64,000 bases of DNA. Source: Flavobacteriales bacterium UBA4422. Lineage in GTDB: Bacteria; Bacteroidota; Bacteroidia; Flavobacteriales_G; Salibacteraceae. The translations under genes were made by a program, and so were the position numbers. The notes below the pieces were generated by a model. That model was not told where the DNA came from and made no database searches. It was given only the letters and a program-made list of their open reading frames with translations. Positions within the stretch are counted from its first letter, which is position 1, and every line of letters starts with the position of its first letter. Where the stretch lies: contig DGQE01000003.1 in assembly GCA_002389645.1 (NCBI GenBank), positions 99,610 to 163,609 on the forward strand, read 5' to 3'. Below, one piece after another: positions 16,049-25,283 of this stretch.

Positions 16049-17560
16049 CTAAAACTTAAATGATTTCACAATGGCCTGACCCAAGTTAGCCGAGATATCA
16101 GAAGCAATTAGAGACGCCTGTCCTTGCTTTTCCATACCAATATCACCTGCCAGTCCATGAACATAAACGGCCGCTATTGTGGCCACCAAAGGGTCTTTCA
16201 CATACGAAGTGAAGCCCGTTATTATTCCTGTTAGAACGTCACCGCTTCCAGCAGTAGCCATTCCAGGGTTTCCGGTGGAGTTAAAAAATACCCGACCATC
16301 AGAAGATGCTATTGCCGTATTAGCTCCTTTCAAAACTATGATCACCTTATATTTCACAGCCATTTCTCGCAGTAATTTTATGCGTTCATAGCTATTCTTT
16401 GATGTACCAAAAAGTCGTTCAAACTCTCGAAGATGAGGTGTTAGAATTGTGTTATGAGGAAGTGCTTTCAAGTAGTCTTTACTTTCCGAGATAATATTAA
16501 GTGAGTCTGCATCAAGTACAAGGCTTACCTTAACTTTTTCTAGTAAACCTCTCATCATTCTCTTGGTCTTTTTACTTCTTCCTATACCCGGGCCACAGCC
16601 TATGGATGAATAACCTGAAATGTTTGGAACCTCTCCTAAGAAATGATCATAATCATCAACCAAGCACATTGCTTCAGGAGCGGATGATTGCATGATTGAA
16701 TAACCTACATGCGGAACGTAAGAAGTCAACCTTCCAACACCACTTCTCAACGCAGCGTTTACGGCTAAAATTGCAGCTCCCATTTTACCATAGCTGCCAG
16801 CCATTAATAAAGCATGACCGAAACTTCCTTTATGGTCAAACTTTTTACGCTCAAATAGGGACTTAAACTCATCAATAGCATCAATATAAATCAAATCAGA
16901 TTCTTCTGAAGCTAAAAAGCTTGGATCAAGCCCGATATCAAGCACTTTCCAGTCTCCTAGAAACTCTTCATTTTCTGGAATAAAAAACGCCAATTTAGGT
17001 GATTGAAAAGTCAACGTAAATGAAGACAAGATTACAGGTGATGATGGTTGAGTAAATGCGTCAGAGTACAACCCTGAAGGGATATCGATTGAAACAACCT
17101 CAGCTATGCTTGCATTTATTTGTTGGATACACAACTCAGCCAGACCTTCAACCTTTCTATTCAATCCAGAACCAAATAAGCCATCAATTAGTACCGTGTT
17201 ACTCGTAATTGTGGGGAATTGACTTTCTTCTAGTATGTAGTTAACATCATGTCCTAACTCGGTTAATCGATCCAAATTGATCTGTAAATCTTCAGAAAAG
17301 CACTCTGAATACCGAACCACATAACTCTCTACACTGAAACCTTGCTCCAATAGTTTCCGAGCCATGACCAAAGCATCACCACCGTTATTGCCAATGCCGG
17401 CAATCACGATTACCGGTCTATCCGAATTGTATTCTGCGGTGAACCAGTCTACACACTTACCTGCAGCTCTTTCCATCAAATCTACCGATGGTATAGACTC
17501 CCTTTGGATGGTCAGCCGATCAGCTTCTCTAATTTGAGTTGTTCTAAATATTTTTAGCAT
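16049..17560 (-). CDS. nnr: Bifunctional NAD(P)HX epimerase / ADP-dependent dehydratase
   Basis: A 503-residue enzyme that repairs hydrated NADH and NADPH. The N-terminal YjeF_N domain (about 1-215) has QIREADRLTI, DLMERAAGKC, VIAGIGNNGGDALVMAR and DGLFGSGLNR. The C-terminal carbohydrate-kinase-like domain (about 225-503) has GSYGKMGAA, CGPGIG, LDADSLNII and GNPGMATAGSGDVLTGIITG. Length fits the fused form. First gene of a likely operon with the rhomboid gene. Confidence 0.95.
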   Translation of the reverse strand: MLKIFRTTQIREADRLTIQRESIPSVDLMERAAGKCVDWFTAEYNSDRPVIVIAGIGNNGGDALVMARKLLEQGFSVESYVVRYSECFSEDLQINLDRLTELGHDVNYILEESQFPTITSNTVLIDGLFGSGLNRKVEGLAELCIQQINASIAEVVSIDIPSGLYSDAFTQPSSPVILSSFTLTFQSPKLAFFIPENEEFLGDWKVLDIGLDPSFLASEESDLIYIDAIDEFKSLFERKKFDHKGSFGHALLMAGSYGKMGAAILAVNAALRSGVGRLTSYVPHVGYSIMQSSAPEAMCLVDDYDHFLGEVPNISGYSSIGCGPGIGRSKKTKRMMRGLLEKVKVSLVLDADSLNIISESKDYLKALPHNTILTPHLREFERLFGTSKNSYERIKLLREMAVKYKVIIVLKGANTAIASSDGRVFFNSTGNPGMATAGSGDVLTGIITGFTSYVKDPLVATIAAVYVHGLAGDIGMEKQGQASLIASDISANLGQAIVKSFKF

Positions 17561-17566
17561 CTAAAG

Positions 17567-17574
17567 CAAATGTA
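17567..17574 (-). promoter_or_regulatory. -7 element (TACATTTG) just before nnr
   Basis: A full consensus -7 element whose last base is only seven bases from the nnr ATG. The transcript would have a leader of a few bases at most. Confidence 0.5.
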
Positions 17575-17596
17575 GCCTTAAGAGAAGATAATTGCC

Positions 17597-17839
17597 TTAC
17601 GGCCTATTATCGAAAAACTGAAAATGTTCAATAATATCCAAACCATAAGCCGTCAGCTTGTCTTGATTAAATAACACTGGATAAACAAACACCTTTTCTG
17701 GAGGATTATCGCCTTCGTCATCTACATTGATGATAAGACAATCTATGGATTTTCGTTGCAAATAATCAATTACGTTGTCACATTGCACGCAATGATTAGA
17801 AACGTATAAAATATAGCGTTTACCTTTTGAATTCAGCAT
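17597..17839 (-). CDS. Small thioredoxin-fold (glutaredoxin-like) protein
   Basis: Eighty residues. The first strand (KRYILYVSNHC) leads to a CVQC motif (C17, C20) and a helix (NVIDYLQRKSIDC). VYPVLF carries the position of the cis-proline of thioredoxin folds. The order fits a minimal glutaredoxin-like protein, though CVQC is not a classic CPYC or CGPC. It has no signal peptide and is likely cytoplasmic. Partner unknown. Confidence 0.65.
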   Translation of the reverse strand: MLNSKGKRYILYVSNHCVQCDNVIDYLQRKSIDCLIINVDDEGDNPPEKVFVYPVLFNQDKLTAYGLDIIEHFQFFDNRP

Positions 17840-17858
17840 GAAGTTTAGCGGTAGAAGT

Positions 17859-19448
17859 CTATTTTGCTACAAACTTTAAATCACGTTCAATTTCAGGTTG
17901 GAATGAACTTTTACCTAAAATTTTAACCTCAAAAGAGACTGGCTCGAAACCTGGAGAGTCTACAAAAACCTCAAACTCACCAGGTGGTAAAATGATAACA
18001 TATCTCAGCGAGTTTGGATTCGGAGTATAAATGCCAAATAACTCGCCATTGTTCAAGTATGTTACGGTTATTTCTGCAGACAACACATCAAATTGAGGCT
18101 CACTACTGGTTATTTCACCACGAAGCACACTGTACTCACTTTCTACTTCATTGATCGTAACTCGGTAAATATCATAATCACCAAAACCTTCTTTTCTAAG
18201 TGCAGACATGTAACCATATCTTCCTGAACGTGAAATCCTAAAGTTCATATCATCATCAACAGAATTGATAGGATAACCGAGGTTTCTCGGAGTAACAAAC
18301 CTCATAGAGTCCGTATTCCATTTTGACTTGAAAATATCGTAGCCACCCATAGAAAAGTGACCTTTTGAACTGAAATAAAGGAATTCACCATCTGGCGATA
18401 GATTAGGGAAGTCCTCGTCACGCTCTGTATTTACATCTGGTCCTGCATTAAATGGCACTCCCCAATTACCGGTAGGTAGCTTTTTAATAATCCAAATATC
18501 TGCACCTCCATAACCACCTGGTCTATCGCTAACAAAATAAATGGAGTTTCCATCTAGAGAATAGGAAGCAGCGATCTCTCTGTACTTGCTGTTAACCTTT
18601 TGATCAAGAGGATTCATATTGTCTAAAATGCCGTCATGGAAATCAGCTGATAAAATATCACCACTGATACCCTCTTCACCTTTCATCAAAAGTATCTGAG
18701 ATCCATCACCAGACATCCCAACTATAACTTCACTTTCAGCAGGGTCATTCGTAGCTCCTGGCATAGGAATACCATCTTGATACTCACCTTCCTTTACTTC
18801 TGAAAAGTATATGTTAGACGCAAAGGTTCCGTTCGGCAGTTTTTCGCTTCCATCGTCACGTTTAGAAGTATACGCAATGAATCGTTCATCAACAGTCACA
18901 AAAGGGAAATAATCAGGATAAGCACTATTGATATGAGCCCCTAAATTCTCAAACGTACAATCCTTAGGAAATTTCATTAGTTCATATGCGTTTTCACAAT
19001 ATTCAACCTCGATCTGAGCCTCTTCTAAGGAGAACTCAGACCCCATATCATGAAACTCAATGAACTTATTAAACATATCAATGGCTCTGTCAAATTGATG
19101 ATCAACCTGATAAGACTTACCCATCAAATAATAAACTGTGGAGGCTTCTTCGTCATAAAACACAACTTTTTCAAAATAAGGAATAGCCTTAATTTGGTCA
19201 AAATCAGCATTTAAATAACACAAACCTGTATTGAAATTGTACTTTAAATCTTCTGGATCTTCTTCTAGTAACAGCAAGTACTCTTTTAGAGCTGCTTTAT
19301 AATTCTCATCGAAAAAATACTGATCAGCCTTGTTCTCATCTCCCGTTGCCACAGGATTCTCCGAGTCAACAGCAGTAGGAGTTTCCTGAGCTACAATAGC
19401 AGTTGACACTAATAAACTCAGGATGAGCAATAAAAAAAGGTTTTTCAT
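17859..19448 (-). CDS. Exported TPR and PD40 beta-propeller protein
   Basis: About 529 residues from ATG 19448; an upstream TTG (19478) is unlikely because it precedes the promoter element. A signal peptide (MKNLFLLLILSLLVSTAIVAQ) is followed by TPR-like helices (about 40-145: FDENYKAALKEYL, TVYYLMGKSYQVDHQFDRAI). Then come PD40/WD40-like blades with SPDGEFLYFSS, SLDGNSIYFVSDRPGGYGGADIW and GGYDIF signatures. The C-terminal 100 residues resemble a carboxypeptidase-regulatory fold. This is the domain order of PorE-type T9SS proteins, but without an OmpA-like peptidoglycan-binding end. Confidence 0.8.
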   Translation of the reverse strand: MKNLFLLLILSLLVSTAIVAQETPTAVDSENPVATGDENKADQYFFDENYKAALKEYLLLLEEDPEDLKYNFNTGLCYLNADFDQIKAIPYFEKVVFYDEEASTVYYLMGKSYQVDHQFDRAIDMFNKFIEFHDMGSEFSLEEAQIEVEYCENAYELMKFPKDCTFENLGAHINSAYPDYFPFVTVDERFIAYTSKRDDGSEKLPNGTFASNIYFSEVKEGEYQDGIPMPGATNDPAESEVIVGMSGDGSQILLMKGEEGISGDILSADFHDGILDNMNPLDQKVNSKYREIAASYSLDGNSIYFVSDRPGGYGGADIWIIKKLPTGNWGVPFNAGPDVNTERDEDFPNLSPDGEFLYFSSKGHFSMGGYDIFKSKWNTDSMRFVTPRNLGYPINSVDDDMNFRISRSGRYGYMSALRKEGFGDYDIYRVTINEVESEYSVLRGEITSSEPQFDVLSAEITVTYLNNGELFGIYTPNPNSLRYVIILPPGEFEVFVDSPGFEPVSFEVKILGKSSFQPEIERDLKFVAK

Positions 19449-19466
19449 CAAAGTTCTTTGGTATGC

Positions 19467-19474
19467 CAAATTTA
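19467..19474 (-). promoter_or_regulatory. -7 element (TAAATTTG) for the TPR/PD40 gene
   Basis: A full TAnnTTTG match 18 bases before ATG 19448. It lies within the frame extension to TTG 19478 and so argues for the shorter start. Confidence 0.5.
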
Positions 19475-19502
19475 ACAATGCGCTGCAAAGGTGACACGTT
19501 TT

Positions 19503-19928
19503 TTATGAACTATGATCAGCAATAATGCACCATTTATTATTTATCCTTCTCCAAATGAGTGTAAAACGACCTTCCAAAGTATCGGAAATGCGAATCAAGC
19601 GCCACTCCCCAGTAGAATAAGCAGACTCAGACGAAAGCAACTCTATATTTAGATCATTAAAAGAAAGTCTCCCCATTTCCTCCTTGCTTGCATATGATTT
19701 TTGATACCTATCCAAAGTAGTCTTCCATCCTTTACTAATACTCTTCCCACCAGTAAAAACGAGGCTTTCATCATTCCAGTAACCCTGCATGTAAACTTTT
19801 AAATCACCCTTATTCCAAGAACTCACTTGATTATCAAGGACAGCATTAATCTCATCAAGATCTTGCCCTTCTTGATTACAAGAAATGAGCAAGAACAAAC
19901 AGAAAATAATATAACTATATGTGGACAT
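19503..19928 (-). CDS. DUF4440/SnoaL-like lipoprotein
   Basis: A 141-residue predicted lipoprotein (lipobox LLISC, C17). The mature part has the NTF2-like cone layout: an N-terminal helix EINAVLDNQVSSWNKGDLKVYMQGYW, a central FTGGKSISKGWKTTLDRYQKSY, and strands ending RFTLIWRRINNKWCIIADHSS. This matches DUF4440-type proteins, many of unknown function. Its start overlaps the end of the DUF2452 gene by 14 bases, so it is coupled to it. Confidence 0.75.
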   Translation of the reverse strand: MSTYSYIIFCLFLLISCNQEGQDLDEINAVLDNQVSSWNKGDLKVYMQGYWNDESLVFTGGKSISKGWKTTLDRYQKSYASKEEMGRLSFNDLNIELLSSESAYSTGEWRLIRISDTLEGRFTLIWRRINNKWCIIADHSS

Positions 19929-20364
19929 CTGCTTTGGAAACTTCCCATGTATGATCTCCCAAGAGCCTAATTGAACTCAGGTATTCCCAATCGGGTTTTT
20001 GCCTTCCCCATTCATGATCTGAGAGCATTGACACTTGATAACTACCATCTTCTTTTCTGTATAGATGATAAACATTACCAATTATTGGTTGAAAAGAAAT
20101 CTTCGCTTCATAAATCTTTTCGGAAATAGACTTTCTCCTCTCAATAGCTTCGACTTGTTTAGCTAAGAGGGTGATCTGTTCTTTAATTTGGAGCAACTGT
20201 TGATCTGTTTGCTCATACATCGCAGAGAGCGAACGTCCTTTTATTTTCCCTTTATCCTCTGGTTTTATTATCGCACTTCCTACATGATGCGCATACTCAA
20301 TTAATCCAGGAGCTTCGGAGATTTTATCTGGGTCAATAGGATTTACAAATTCTTTTTCTTCCAT
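19915..20364 (-). CDS. DUF2452-type protein
   Basis: A 149-residue cytoplasmic protein. The pattern NPIDPDKISEAPGLIEYAHHVGSAIIKPEDKG near the start, a central coiled-coil-like helix (QTDQQLLQIKEQITLLAKQ) and FQPIIGNVYHLYR ... DHEWG in the second half fit DUF2452. No catalytic motif is seen. First gene of a two-gene set with the DUF4440 lipoprotein. Confidence 0.7.
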   Translation of the reverse strand: MEEKEFVNPIDPDKISEAPGLIEYAHHVGSAIIKPEDKGKIKGRSLSAMYEQTDQQLLQIKEQITLLAKQVEAIERRKSISEKIYEAKISFQPIIGNVYHLYRKEDGSYQVSMLSDHEWGRQKPDWEYLSSIRLLGDHTWEVSKADVHI

Positions 20365-20399
20365 CTGTAGCTTAGAAACAACGGCTTTGCTTTTTATGT

Positions 20400-23300
20400 T
20401 TATCTGATCAAAGAAAAAGTGCCACTTATCTCTTTTTCCTCACCGTTTGAAGTTTCATAGCGAATGACATAAACGTAAGTCGTATTCGGTGCATACTTAT
20501 TGCTGTTTGGCATTAAGCCGTTCCATTCAGCATCCATTCTAGACGATTCAAACATCAACTCTCCCCACCTATTGTACACTTCCAATTCAAAAGCTCTCCC
20601 TTCATTAAACCCTTCTACTGACCATTGATCATTAATACCATCTCCGTTAGGAGTAAAACCATTTGGAATATAAAGGACACTCAATGGATCTACATTTAAG
20701 CGCCATGTTTTGTCTTTAGTGCTTCTAAAATAATCTCCCCAACTTGGACTAAAAGCTGTATCAGGACAGTTGAAAGTATTCCATGCAACCTGATAAACTG
20801 GGTATTTTCCAGAGTTAACATACGTATGGCTAGGAGCAAAATCGTCTGAATTATTTCCGTCTCCAAAATCCCAATACCAGCGAATCCCGTTTGCTGAAGA
20901 ATTAATAAAATCTACTATTGGATCAAACTTATTGACTTCCTGTTGTCTCATTCTAAAGGAAGCAGTTGGTCTTGGAAGAACCGTAATACTAGACGCAAAC
21001 TCAATGGAAGCATCACACCCCAATTCACTAACTGCTCTCAAAGCAATTCGATGGAATGTTGGGATAACAGTATCATTATCAATCACAATTTTTGGTGACA
21101 TTTCATTGGACACTAACGAATCATTCAAATACCATTCATAAGTCAAGCCTCCAGAAGTAATATCAGATAGATTTTCTGAGAAGACAGACAATGGAGCACA
21201 ACCTTCTATTGGTTCTAGTGTGAAATCAACAATTGGTGTTTCAGGAATAGTAACTTCTTTTTCAACCTGATCTTCGCATCCTTTATTAGAAATAGCCTTT
21301 AGCTGAACGGTGTAAACGCCAGCGCTGTCGTAAACTTCAAAGGGATGTTCTTCAATTGAAATACTTCCATTTCCAAAATTCCAAATCGTTGATTCAATAG
21401 CTCCATTGGACACCTTTGAAGTATTTTTAAAACCTGTGGAGTCGCCTGAACAGCTAGGATCAAAGGTGAAGTCAGCTTTCGGAAGTGGAAAGATTGACGC
21501 TGTATTTGTTGAATAAGTTGAGCACCCATAATTGCTCCATGTTGTCAACCTCACATTAATATTATCTGGGGATGAAGTTGGATAAACTGGATTCTGAGTA
21601 TTTATCGTATCCGTTAAATTAAAAACCCATTCCCAAGCAACTACTTGATCTCCGCCAGGAGTGATTTGAACAATTGACGATTGATCATTGAAAGGAAGAA
21701 CTTCGCCCTCACAAACATTATTCAACCAACCAAAGGCTGTAAGCGGTGTAGGGTAAACCCTAATATATTTTTGAACTGAATCTTGACAGCCAAAGTTAGA
21801 TTCAACGCTGTAGGTAACTTTATACTCTCCGGGCTGAGTGTAATTGTGTTGAGCGTTTGCCAGTAAGGATGAATTACCATCGCCAAACTCCCAATTATAA
21901 CTACTCAGATTACCGCTTAAATTAAATGAGGTTCCCGTTAAACTCGTTGATTCGTTATCACATACGGTATCAGACACAAAGTCAGCCACAGGAAGAAAAT
22001 AAACTTGAATTGTTTTCAAGATCGAGTCAACACATCCGCTGTCAGATGTAACTGTGAGTTTTACAGTTTTAGCTCCTGGAGACTGAAACTCATGATCAGG
22101 ACCTGGAAAAACACCACTTCCAGAAGAGTAGCCATCGAGCGATCCATCGCCAAAATTCCACAAAAAATCTTGAACTAATCCTTGAACAATTGATGTGCTA
22201 TCAACAAACTGGGTTTCATCATAAAAGCAAACTCCATCAGCAAAGAAATTTGCATCAGGAATCGGGTGAGCAGAAACCAATTTCACTATTGAATCTCTGC
22301 ATCCATCTTGATCAAATACTTTCAACTCAACTGGGTAATCTCCATAAACACTAAAAACATGAGAGGCAGTATCAACAGTGTATTCGGTACTTCCATCATT
22401 ATTTATATCCCATTCATAAGAGATAATTGGTGCTGCAGCCTGAGTAGAATTATCAAACAGCAAAACCCCTTCCCCAACGCATGCGTTTTCGAAGGAAAAA
22501 TCTACCATTGGAGGGTCTTGCACTTCAACCAATGATTGAAGCGTATCTCGGCAACCAGCATTAGTTAGAATAATCAACTCGGCCAAATAGGAACCAGATT
22601 GCGCATAGGTATAGCTAGGATTTTGAACAGAATCAACTCCAACTCCATCACCCATATCCCAAGACCATGACACAATTGACCCCATTGGTAAATAGGTACT
22701 ATCCACTAGGTTAACCGAATCACCTAAACAGCCCAAATTAGAAGTAAAGGCAGCTTGAGGAGGTGTGTGAATGAAAATATTTTTCATGCTAGTGTCCGTG
22801 CAACCATTAATATCAGTGGCGATCAAACTAACTGAAAACGTATCAGCAGTATTATAAATATGAGTCGGGTTGGTATCATTAGAAGTCGTTCCGTCACCAA
22901 AATCCCAATAAAAATTGACGAGGTTACTAAAGGCATTAGCCCCCGCACATCCGCTAGTATCAATAAAAAAGAACTCTGCTGTGTCACCTAAGCAAACATT
23001 TTGACTTTCAATTTGATAATCAACATAAAGTTCATAATTGAAATTCAAATATCGAGCTTGTGCTTGTGAGTAATTATAAAACCCAAATAACCCGGGTTCG
23101 AAACAGCCTGGCTGGTCAAAAATAGTATCGTTATCAATCTTAATAACCGCTCTAGTCGGTGTATAAAGCAACTCAAAATTGTAAAACGTATTCGGGACCC
23201 ATCCATTAATAGCGCTGTAATCAGTTTGCAAAACATTAAATGTTGGAGAATTCGTATGAACCCAAAAACTCGGAAATACACTTGCATTGTTATACGCGAA

Positions 23301-23762
23301 ATTTCCATCTACGTAGTTGAGAGAAAACCCTTCTTGAGCTATCCAACCAAGGTAGTTCTGTGTATTCTTTTTCCAATCAAAAAGGTAATACTCATGAGTC
23401 ATTGAACTATTGGCTGCAGGTCCCCATGCAAACCCACTTGTCTCTTGAAAACCAAAAACAAACCCAACATAATCATCATCAGCGAAATCTTCAACCCTAA
23501 AAGTACCTGTGATCTTTACATTAATCAGTGTATCAGGCCCCATGAACATTGTTGGGAAATTTAAATTTACTCCTGAAAGTAATTCAGTATTAGCTGCCTG
23601 AACCGTCCAAACACTGTTATATGCACCTGTCGCAGACCAATTGTTGAAGTTTACGGATTGAACACACTGGGCACTTAAAAATAAAGTTTGCATTACCAAT
23701 GCAACACTAATGAATATGTTCTTTAGAGTCTTCAATGTCGTAAAAGCGAATATACGTTTCAA
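20400..23762 (-). CDS. Giant PKD-repeat surface protein with lectin-like N-terminus and T9SS type B end
   Basis: Up to 1120 residues. The start is TTG 23762, or TTG 23735, which gives a compact signal MKTLKNIFISVALVMQTLFL. Residues about 35-245 resemble a thrombospondin C-terminal lectin-like domain (FRVEDFADDDYVGFVFGFQE, YYLFDWKK). Then come eight or nine PKD-type domains, each with a W-x-FGDG-like motif (YWDFGDG, LWNFGDG, NWEFGDG, IWNFGNG) and paired cysteines. The end is a gliding-motility-associated C-terminal domain (YIPNGFTPNGDGINDQW ... VYNRWGELMFESS ... YVYVIRY), the type B T9SS signal. Likely a cell-surface adhesin or filament component. Confidence 0.85.
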   Translation of the reverse strand: MKRIFAFTTLKTLKNIFISVALVMQTLFLSAQCVQSVNFNNWSATGAYNSVWTVQAANTELLSGVNLNFPTMFMGPDTLINVKITGTFRVEDFADDDYVGFVFGFQETSGFAWGPAANSSMTHEYYLFDWKKNTQNYLGWIAQEGFSLNYVDGNFAYNNASVFPSFWVHTNSPTFNVLQTDYSAINGWVPNTFYNFELLYTPTRAVIKIDNDTIFDQPGCFEPGLFGFYNYSQAQARYLNFNYELYVDYQIESQNVCLGDTAEFFFIDTSGCAGANAFSNLVNFYWDFGDGTTSNDTNPTHIYNTADTFSVSLIATDINGCTDTSMKNIFIHTPPQAAFTSNLGCLGDSVNLVDSTYLPMGSIVSWSWDMGDGVGVDSVQNPSYTYAQSGSYLAELIILTNAGCRDTLQSLVEVQDPPMVDFSFENACVGEGVLLFDNSTQAAAPIISYEWDINNDGSTEYTVDTASHVFSVYGDYPVELKVFDQDGCRDSIVKLVSAHPIPDANFFADGVCFYDETQFVDSTSIVQGLVQDFLWNFGDGSLDGYSSGSGVFPGPDHEFQSPGAKTVKLTVTSDSGCVDSILKTIQVYFLPVADFVSDTVCDNESTSLTGTSFNLSGNLSSYNWEFGDGNSSLLANAQHNYTQPGEYKVTYSVESNFGCQDSVQKYIRVYPTPLTAFGWLNNVCEGEVLPFNDQSSIVQITPGGDQVVAWEWVFNLTDTINTQNPVYPTSSPDNINVRLTTWSNYGCSTYSTNTASIFPLPKADFTFDPSCSGDSTGFKNTSKVSNGAIESTIWNFGNGSISIEEHPFEVYDSAGVYTVQLKAISNKGCEDQVEKEVTIPETPIVDFTLEPIEGCAPLSVFSENLSDITSGGLTYEWYLNDSLVSNEMSPKIVIDNDTVIPTFHRIALRAVSELGCDASIEFASSITVLPRPTASFRMRQQEVNKFDPIVDFINSSANGIRWYWDFGDGNNSDDFAPSHTYVNSGKYPVYQVAWNTFNCPDTAFSPSWGDYFRSTKDKTWRLNVDPLSVLYIPNGFTPNGDGINDQWSVEGFNEGRAFELEVYNRWGELMFESSRMDAEWNGLMPNSNKYAPNTTYVYVIRYETSNGEEKEISGTFSLIR

Positions 23763-23825
23763 TCGATGTTAAAACGCAATTCTGGTCAATTGGTTGGCTC
23801 AATCGTTGAATTAGTCGAAGATAAA

Positions 23826-25247
23826 TTATAATCCGTATTTATCAATCAAGTAAACTAAGGATGCTATTGAGGCAGTTCCAAGCTCGAGCTCGCGTTTGTT
23901 CACTGTATCAAATGTATCGTTAGCACTATGATGATGATCGAAGTACCGCTGGCTATCCGGAACGAAACCTATCAGCACATTCTCATCTGTTTTGAGCGGA
24001 CCTATATCAGCTCCAGCTCCGCCTTTTTCAACCTGATGAATTCCATATTTATCCAGAATTGACTCCCAACCAGCGATTTTAGCAAGCTTACTTTCGCTGC
24101 CTTCAACATGAAAGCCTCGTGGAGTGAAACCACCACGATCAGATTCGATGGCTGCTATATGAACCTCATTAGATGACTCAGCGAATTCACTGTATGCCTT
24201 AGCTCCTCTTAGGCCATTTTCTTCATTCATGAAAAATACTACCCGTAGCGTATTCTTAGGCTTGTAGTTTAACTTTTTCAGCAACTCCAGCACGCCCAAA
24301 GACTGCATTACTCCTGCGCCATCATCATGGGCACCATCTCCAACATCCCAACTATCCAGATGACCGCCAACAAGAATCACCTTGTCCGGGTTCTCACTTC
24401 CTTTTATTTCACCGACAACATTGTATGACTCTGTATCTTCCAATGTTTCACACATTAATCGCATCATTATCGAAACTTTATCACCGCTTTTTATTAATTC
24501 AGATAATTCTTCAGCATCTTTCGTGCTAACAGCGGCTGCAGGAATCTTAGTGATATCCTCTTCATACTTCATGCTACCTGTATGAGGATAATCATCAATT
24601 CTCATATTCAGAGACCTCACTATCACTCCTACTGCCCCATATTTAGCAGCCTCAACAGCTCCACCCCATCTGTGCATTACACAATGGCCATAGCTATGAA
24701 AAGTATAAAGATTTTCGGGATTCATTTTTTCATTGAAAAAGACAATTTTCCCTTTCACTCCTTGTTCACCTAGCTTCTCGAGATCACCCCAAGTTTCGAC
24801 TTCAACGACAGGGGCTAATAATCCTTCGTCTTTTGTTGATATCGAGCCTCCTAAAGCAAGAATGCTGAGCTCCCCTTTCTTTCCTTGGTCAGAGATGAAA
24901 TATGCCAATTCTTTTTCGCCACGTTTCCAAACCGGAACCATCACGGGCTGTTTCCATGGATCTAAGTTGAGGTCATTCATGAGGTCAAAAGAATACTCAA
25001 CAGCCTCTGCTGCCTGAGGCGACCCACTTAAGCGGTGCCCAATATTTGAACACATATCTCCCAACCATTCATAAGAGTGACTTTCTGTAAGTGCCAACCT
25101 GAATAACTCGGCTATTTGCAGACTATCTGTTGCAAACTGCTTATCTACAGAAACTTCATTCTCATTTGAAGTAATCTGAGCCTTAAAAGTTGGAGAATGC
25201 AATATCCCGATTATTACGGCTATCGAAGTAAAAGAATGCATTTTCAT
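23826..25247 (-). CDS. Secreted M28 family zinc peptidase with PA domain
   Basis: A 473-residue exported peptidase resembling carboxypeptidase Q-type M28 enzymes. Signal peptide MKMHSFTSIAVIIGILHSPTFKAQ. A protease-associated insert (about 130-255) precedes the catalytic part. Metal and active-site residues: GGHLDSWDVGDGAHDDGAG (H, D, D), FFMNEENGLRG (EE), ESDRGG (D) and FDHHHSANDTFD (H). It probably releases amino acids or dipeptides in the periplasm or outside. Transcribed alone, with a promoter element touching the start. Confidence 0.92.
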   Translation of the reverse strand: MKMHSFTSIAVIIGILHSPTFKAQITSNENEVSVDKQFATDSLQIAELFRLALTESHSYEWLGDMCSNIGHRLSGSPQAAEAVEYSFDLMNDLNLDPWKQPVMVPVWKRGEKELAYFISDQGKKGELSILALGGSISTKDEGLLAPVVEVETWGDLEKLGEQGVKGKIVFFNEKMNPENLYTFHSYGHCVMHRWGGAVEAAKYGAVGVIVRSLNMRIDDYPHTGSMKYEEDITKIPAAAVSTKDAEELSELIKSGDKVSIMMRLMCETLEDTESYNVVGEIKGSENPDKVILVGGHLDSWDVGDGAHDDGAGVMQSLGVLELLKKLNYKPKNTLRVVFFMNEENGLRGAKAYSEFAESSNEVHIAAIESDRGGFTPRGFHVEGSESKLAKIAGWESILDKYGIHQVEKGGAGADIGPLKTDENVLIGFVPDSQRYFDHHHSANDTFDTVNKRELELGTASIASLVYLIDKYGL

Positions 25248-25251
25248 GCAT

Positions 25252-25259
25252 CAAATGTA
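25252..25259 (-). promoter_or_regulatory. -7 element (TACATTTG) touching the M28 peptidase start
   Basis: A full TAnnTTTG match that ends five bases before the ATG at 25247. Transcription would start at about the ATG, giving a leaderless mRNA, or one with a six-base leader if the second Met codon (25241) is used. Confidence 0.5.
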
Positions 25260-25283
25260 TTGCGGAGAACTCAATTAAAATGT

